64,000 nucleotides of DNA. Source: Clostridium sp. ZS2-4 (GTDB taxonomy: Bacteria; Bacillota; Clostridia; Clostridiales; Clostridiaceae). The notes under the pieces were generated by a model that did not search any database, was not told where the DNA came from, and saw nothing but the letters and a program-made list of their open reading frames with translations. Shown here in pieces: positions 60,209-64,000 of the stretch. The stretch spans positions 62,001 through 126,000 of the forward strand of contig NZ_JAPPRQ010000053.1 in NCBI RefSeq assembly GCF_026719745.1. The letters are read 5' to 3'. A program made the translations under genes and the position numbers. Each line of letters opens with the position of its first letter. Position 1 is the stretch's first letter.

Positions 60209-62320
60209 CTAAAACTTAAATTTCTCCAAAACCATCTCTAAATTTGCTGACTTATCGTTTAATTCTTTAGATAATGAATACATCTTATCATTTAATTCAA
60301 TTTCCTGATACACCGAAGCAGTAACTTCTTCTGTAGCCGCCGTATTTTCCTCTGAAACCGCTGCTATATTGTTTATTGATCCGTTCAGAGTTTCCTTATC
60401 TTTATTTATTACATTTATGTCTTCCATAATTTCCTGCATTGCTTTCTCTATATTTTCTATTGAATCATCTATAACTTCAAAAGTATTTATGGTTGAACTT
60501 ACTTGTTCTGATTCTGCATTAAAGGCATCTTTTACTTCTTCTGACATATTCATTGATAAGTTTATAGATTCATTTATTCCATCTAATATTTCTTTAATTT
60601 GTTTAGCTGCCTCTTCAGATTGGCCAGCTAATTTTTTAACTTCATTTGCAACAACTGCAAAACCTTTTCCTGCTTCTCCTGCTCTTGCCGCCTCAATAGA
60701 TGCATTCAAAGATAATAAATTGGTTTGTTTGGCTATATGATTGATTTTATTCAATATAGTTAGCACACTTTTTGTATTATTATCTAATTGAGCAATAATT
60801 TCTGTGAACTTAGACATAGCTTGTGAATTATTATAAGATGTATTTTTTAACGTATTTATTGTATTTTTACTATTTTTTAATACATCCATAGCATTTTGTG
60901 TAGCACTGCTTACATTACTTATAGAATTTATAGTATGTGCCATTTGATTATTGAAATTACTTGAAAATTCAACACACTTTAATGTTTCTTCTGTCTGACT
61001 AGTAGAACCTTCCGCTATCTCTTTAACTGCTGCTTCAATCTCTTTAGAGGAAGTTCTGATATTTTCTGACAAATCATAAAGTTCAATAGAAGAAGCATTG
61101 GTTTGTGAAGATAACTCCGTTGTAGTTGCAAGCATACTTCTTAAATTATTTATCATACTATTGAAATTGTCCCCTAATTCATTTAATTCTTTAAGTTTAT
61201 ATTTATTGGATTTAACCGTAAAATCTCCTTTTGAAAGTTTGTTTGTGATTCCTATAATCTCTTTAATAGGTTCTGTAATTCTTAGGGATGTAAAAATAGA
61301 AACCATTATAGATATTAATATACATACTACCATTATGATTAAAGATATTAATCCTATGTTCATAGCAGTTGAATATAATTCACTCTGAGGAACTACAGCT
61401 ATAAACTTCCACCCTGTTACATCTGATGTAGTATAAACTCCAAACATGTTTTTATTATCTTTATACTTAAAAGTTCCCTCATTGGAATTCACTATGTTAT
61501 TGTAATAACTTGTATTCAACTTCGTACCTATTAATTTGGAATCTTTATGTGACATAATTACTCCATCTTTATTTACAATAAATATATATCCGGTTTTACC
61601 TAATGTAGTATCTTTTAAAACTGAATCTAAAGCTTCTACATCAAAGTTTATCTGAAGCATTCCACATTTTTTAAAATTAGAATTTTCTATTATAGTTCTT
61701 ATTAAACTAATAGTTAAATTATCATCTAAATTATATACATCCTTATGAGGCTTGGACCATACTGCTTTCCCATTTTTCTCTACTGCTGTTTTATAAAAAT
61801 CTTCATTCTGCACAGCTTTTAGCTTGTCTTTATTTGCAAGATTACTTCTATTTGTACTTGCATAATTTCCATTATCACCATATATATATATACTCTGTAT
61901 AAATTTCGAACTACTTCCTGCAGTAAAGGCTTTTAAAATATCACATAGCTTTTCATTATCCATGAAATTTTCATAATAATCATCAGTATGCTTAGTTAAT
62001 AATTGACTTAACTCTTTATTATTAAGAATTTGCATTGATATATTCTCAATATTCCCTGTTACCAAATCAATATATTTTTTATTTTGTTCTAGTACATTCA
62101 TTGTTGAACTTTTAAATTCATTAGTTATTCTATTTTTAGTTATAAAAAAAGTACTTACACTGGAGGCTGCCAAAGATATAATAATTAACATACTAAAAGT
62201 TACTACCATATTTCTTAATATACTATTTCTTATTTTTAAATCAGAGGCTATATTTGTTTTTCTATTTCTTATTTTCTTATTTATTTTTCTGTTTTTTAAC
62301 CTCAAATTTAATTTTTTCAT
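60209..62320 (-). CDS. Methyl-accepting chemotaxis protein with Cache sensor
   Basis: A 703-residue transmembrane receptor. It has an N-terminal helix (about 38-60), an extracellular dCache-type domain (about 65-325, with the [20 protein letters not shown] block), a second helix (about 330-352), HAMP and the cytoplasmic signalling domain with the hairpin tip [20 protein letters not shown] and [19 protein letters not shown] at 62320 follows AGGGGGAT; an ATG at 62338 lies before the site. No other chemotaxis genes are visible. The ligand is not predictable. Confidence 0.95.
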   Translation of the reverse strand: MKKLNLRLKNRKINKKIRNRKTNIASDLKIRNSILRNMVVTFSMLIIISLAASSVSTFFITKNRITNEFKSSTMNVLEQNKKYIDLVTGNIENISMQILNNKELSQLLTKHTDDYYENFMDNEKLCDILKAFTAGSSSKFIQSIYIYGDNGNYASTNRSNLANKDKLKAVQNEDFYKTAVEKNGKAVWSKPHKDVYNLDDNLTISLIRTIIENSNFKKCGMLQINFDVEALDSVLKDTTLGKTGYIFIVNKDGVIMSHKDSKLIGTKLNTSYYNNIVNSNEGTFKYKDNKNMFGVYTTSDVTGWKFIAVVPQSELYSTAMNIGLISLIIMVVCILISIMVSIFTSLRITEPIKEIIGITNKLSKGDFTVKSNKYKLKELNELGDNFNSMINNLRSMLATTTELSSQTNASSIELYDLSENIRTSSKEIEAAVKEIAEGSTSQTEETLKCVEFSSNFNNQMAHTINSISNVSSATQNAMDVLKNSKNTINTLKNTSYNNSQAMSKFTEIIAQLDNNTKSVLTILNKINHIAKQTNLLSLNASIEAARAGEAGKGFAVVANEVKKLAGQSEEAAKQIKEILDGINESINLSMNMSEEVKDAFNAESEQVSSTINTFEVIDDSIENIEKAMQEIMEDINVINKDKETLNGSINNIAAVSEENTAATEEVTASVYQEIELNDKMYSLSKELNDKSANLEMVLEKFKF

Positions 62321-62542
62321 AAAAATCCCCCTAATCATGATGTATTAAACCCACGTTTAAGAAATTTAGCTTACCCCTTTTTTATTGTATTGTTTATTTG
62401 TTTACACATGTTTTAAAAACATTTTATATTTTTTACTATTATATTATTATTTTCTACTATTATTTACCAATAGTCAACCACCTTTAGTTATTTATGTGCA
62501 TTTAAATAAATTTTAATAATTATTTTGGTCACTTTGAACAAT

Positions 62543-62575
62543 AAAAAAGTAGGAAATATACTTATCCTACTTTTC
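62543..62575 (-). terminator. Terminator downstream of the sensor kinase
   Basis: Stem AAAAGTAGGA / TCCTACTTTT with a 10-base loop, followed by TTTATTG on the minus strand. It overlaps the last codons of the kinase remnant. Confidence 0.8.
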
Positions 62576-62653
62576 TAATAATGCCTTAATTAAGGCTAAT
62601 CCTATTCTACTTCCTTTAGGTTCAGTAAATTTTATTGCATTTGAGAGAAGATT
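62567..62653 (-). pseudogene. Remnant of a histidine kinase ATPase domain
   Basis: Reading the minus strand in one frame gives NLLSNAIKFTEPKGSRIGLA followed by LIKALLEK and a stop. The first part is the N-box of a HATPase_c domain (compare NVLDNALKFTYEGGS in the neighbour). The second part resembles the G2-box region GIGLAIxKxxxE. The roughly 40-55 residues normally between them, including the DxGxG box, are gone, so an internal deletion joined the two ends. It starts a few bases after the neighbouring kinase stop codon, in another frame, with no start of its own. Confidence 0.65.
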
Positions 62654-62658
62654 TAATA

Positions 62659-64000
62659 TTATTCTATTTTCAATGCTATTTTAACTGTTGTACCTACACC
62701 AAAGCTACTTTCTATATATAATTTTCCACCATGCATCAATATTATTTCATCACAAATTGCAAGTCCAATACCATTACCTGCTTTGTTTATATCTCCTTTA
62801 TAAAACTTTTTCTTGATATTAGGTAACTGTTCATTTTTTATACCACATCCAGTATCCACTATTGAAACAACAACATTCTCTTCTTGAATTGAAGTGTATA
62901 TATTAATGCTGCCACCTTCATATGTAAATTTCAAAGCATTATCTAGTACATTTATAAAAACCTGCTTAAGTCTATTTTTATCGGCTTTAATATATGGTAA
63001 ATCTATAATATTGTGCTTTAATTCTATGCCATTTCTCTCAGCTCTCGGCTGCATTTGTTTTAATATGTTAAATAGCAGCTCTTTAATCTTTACTGATTCA
63101 ATATTAAGAGTAATTTTACCAGCTTGAAACCTGGAGAAATCTAAGAGTTCTTCTACTAGAGAAGATAAACGTTCACTTTCTTCTATTATAATATCAAGCC
63201 CCTCGTCCCTTTTAATAGTGTCTGTAAATTCTTTAAGCTTTAAAGTTAATGCCCACCCTTTTATAGATGTCAAGGGCGTTCTAAGTTCGTGAGATATTGA
63301 AGATATGAACTCATTTTTAAGTTTTTCATTCTTTAATATTTCCTGTGCCATATAATTTAAGGTATCTGCCATACTTCCAACCTCATCATCATATTTTTTC
63401 TTTGCTCTTAAAGAAAATTCTCCTTGTGCCATTTGTTTAGCCACATCAGTGACTTGATTTAAAGGTTTCGTTATAGTATTGGAAATCATTATACTTACTA
63501 TTGTGATAGATAAAATAACCAAAATCCCAATCAAGCTAGAAATTATCAAAATCTTCTTTAGCAATAAATTAACAGCTTCAAGAGATGTTATAAAACGCAG
63601 CACTCCTACAACATTTCCATTAATTTTTAAAGGTGCTGATACAGCCATTACTATTTCATTTGTATAAGGCTGATTACCTTGCCATGAAGATGTACCTCCC
63701 TTTAGTGCTAAATTAATCTCAAAAGAATCTATTTCAGTTCCTGGTGCAATTCCTATAGAGTCACATAAAATCCTCTTATTTTTATCAATTATTTGAACTT
63801 CAGCATTGGTAGAATAAGAAAAGCTTTCTATCAAATCATCTGCTGCAGTATCCAATGGTTTGTTTGCTAAATACTTGCTATAAAAATTACTAGATATTTT
63901 TACTTGCTTATATAAAATCTCTTCAATTCCTTTATAATAATAATTTTTAATACTTACCAATAAAATTAATTCCAAAATTATTACGGTTAAAAATATTACA
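62659..64000 (-). CDS. Sensor histidine kinase, PhoR/WalK-like, N-terminus cut by the window edge
   Basis: At least 446 codons are visible and the frame continues off the right edge; residues VIFLTVIILELILLVSIKN form the first transmembrane helix, so only the very start is missing. It has an extracellular sCache-like domain (about 30-135), a second helix, HAMP (TKPLNQVTDVAKQMAQGEFS), HisKA with FISSISHELRTPLTSIKGWA (phosphorylated His) and HATPase_c with NVLDNALKFT, DTGCGI and GNGIGLAICDEI. A response regulator gene is probably just outside the window. A terminator follows 84 bases downstream. Confidence 0.93.
   Translation of the reverse strand, partial: VIFLTVIILELILLVSIKNYYYKGIEEILYKQVKISSNFYSKYLANKPLDTAADDLIESFSYSTNAEVQIIDKNKRILCDSIGIAPGTEIDSFEINLALKGGTSSWQGNQPYTNEIVMAVSAPLKINGNVVGVLRFITSLEAVNLLLKKILIISSLIGILVILSITIVSIMISNTITKPLNQVTDVAKQMAQGEFSLRAKKKYDDEVGSMADTLNYMAQEILKNEKLKNEFISSISHELRTPLTSIKGWALTLKLKEFTDTIKRDEGLDIIIEESERLSSLVEELLDFSRFQAGKITLNIESVKIKELLFNILKQMQPRAERNGIELKHNIIDLPYIKADKNRLKQVFINVLDNALKFTYEGGSINIYTSIQEENVVVSIVDTGCGIKNEQLPNIKKKFYKGDINKAGNGIGLAICDEIILMHGGKLYIESSFGVGTTVKIALKIE

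Larger units (their letters stand above)
62321..62658. other. Intergenic region between sensor kinase and chemotaxis receptor genes
   Basis: 338 bases. The right part holds the remnant of a histidine kinase gene and a terminator (both listed). The left 220 bases are very AT-rich, carry the receptor gene promoter region, and show no sigma-D consensus that I could support. Confidence 0.5.

Noticed and set aside
62321-62420. Sigma-D promoter for the chemotaxis receptor
   Set aside because: TAAA and CCGATAT-like elements were looked for, but no pair with correct spacing was found.

Overview
The window comes from the chromosome of a low-GC, strictly anaerobic, endospore-forming Firmicute, most likely Clostridium sensu stricto. 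The basis is strongly AT-rich DNA with AGGAGG-type ribosome binding sites, an oxygen-sensitive class III ribonucleotide reductase, several spore germination and spore coat genes, pyruvate carboxylase, and large rho-independent hairpins. No rRNA, tRNA, CRISPR array, transposase gene or prophage is visible. The species is not determined from sequence alone.

Layout. 1-5.3 kb: a C_GCAxxG_C_C protein, a CPBP membrane protease, a secreted triple-domain cell-wall amidase and a metallo-beta-lactamase-fold hydrolase. 5.4-8.2 kb: nrdD-nrdG behind a strong promoter. 8.4-17.3 kb: a ferritin-like diiron protein, a germination pair (double-subtilisin Csp protease and its substrate SleC, the cortex-lytic enzyme), a Xre/LexA-like regulator, cyclophilin, an unknown protein and glutamate racemase. 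17.7-23.5 kb: a long-form glutamine synthetase and pyruvate carboxylase. 23.5-31.7 kb: a YesMN-type two-component system, MgtC-like protein and an Fe3+/AfuABC-like ABC importer. 32.2-35.2 kb: two convergent SPOCS/DUF3794 spore-coat-type proteins and a secreted SGNH esterase. 35.3-40.7 kb: PepD, then divergent argCJ and argD, each behind a TTGCAT-17-TATAAT promoter with an ARG-box-like site. 40.9-48.1 kb: an ECF S component, an AIM24/TIGR00266 protein, FetAB exporter, a phosphodiester glycosidase, QueH, a catalytically degenerate rhomboid-like protein and PdxST. 48.2-52.2 kb: a gerB-gerA-gerC-small membrane protein germinant-receptor operon. 52.4-60 kb: a family 4 uracil-DNA glycosylase and a tellurite/stress (Ter) module with three TerD paralogs and a four-gene biosynthetic set (HpcH/citrate-lyase-like, PRTase, StiP/PELOTA, HAD). 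60.2-64 kb: a chemotaxis receptor and a PhoR-like sensor kinase cut by the right edge, separated by the scar of another kinase gene.

The most unusual structure is between the genes. Six copies of a 165-260 bp non-coding element occur, each built as terminal hairpin, heptanucleotide array (CCARTNN), central dyad, inverted heptanucleotide array, terminal hairpin. They abut stop codons so exactly that the hairpin often supplies the stop codon, and one copy encodes the last ~23 residues of NrdG. Two other seven-base repeat families of unrelated sequence (CCTAGCA and ATTGANN) also occur, so a seven-base period is a shared theme.

Other points worth a second look: the Csp protease seems to start at ACG and has two complete catalytic triads; the cell-wall amidase has two dead domains and one intact one; the Ter cluster has TerD and metabolite genes but no TerC, TelA or TerB nearby. 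Start codons were reassigned where a clear ribosome binding site indicated a shorter or longer protein.
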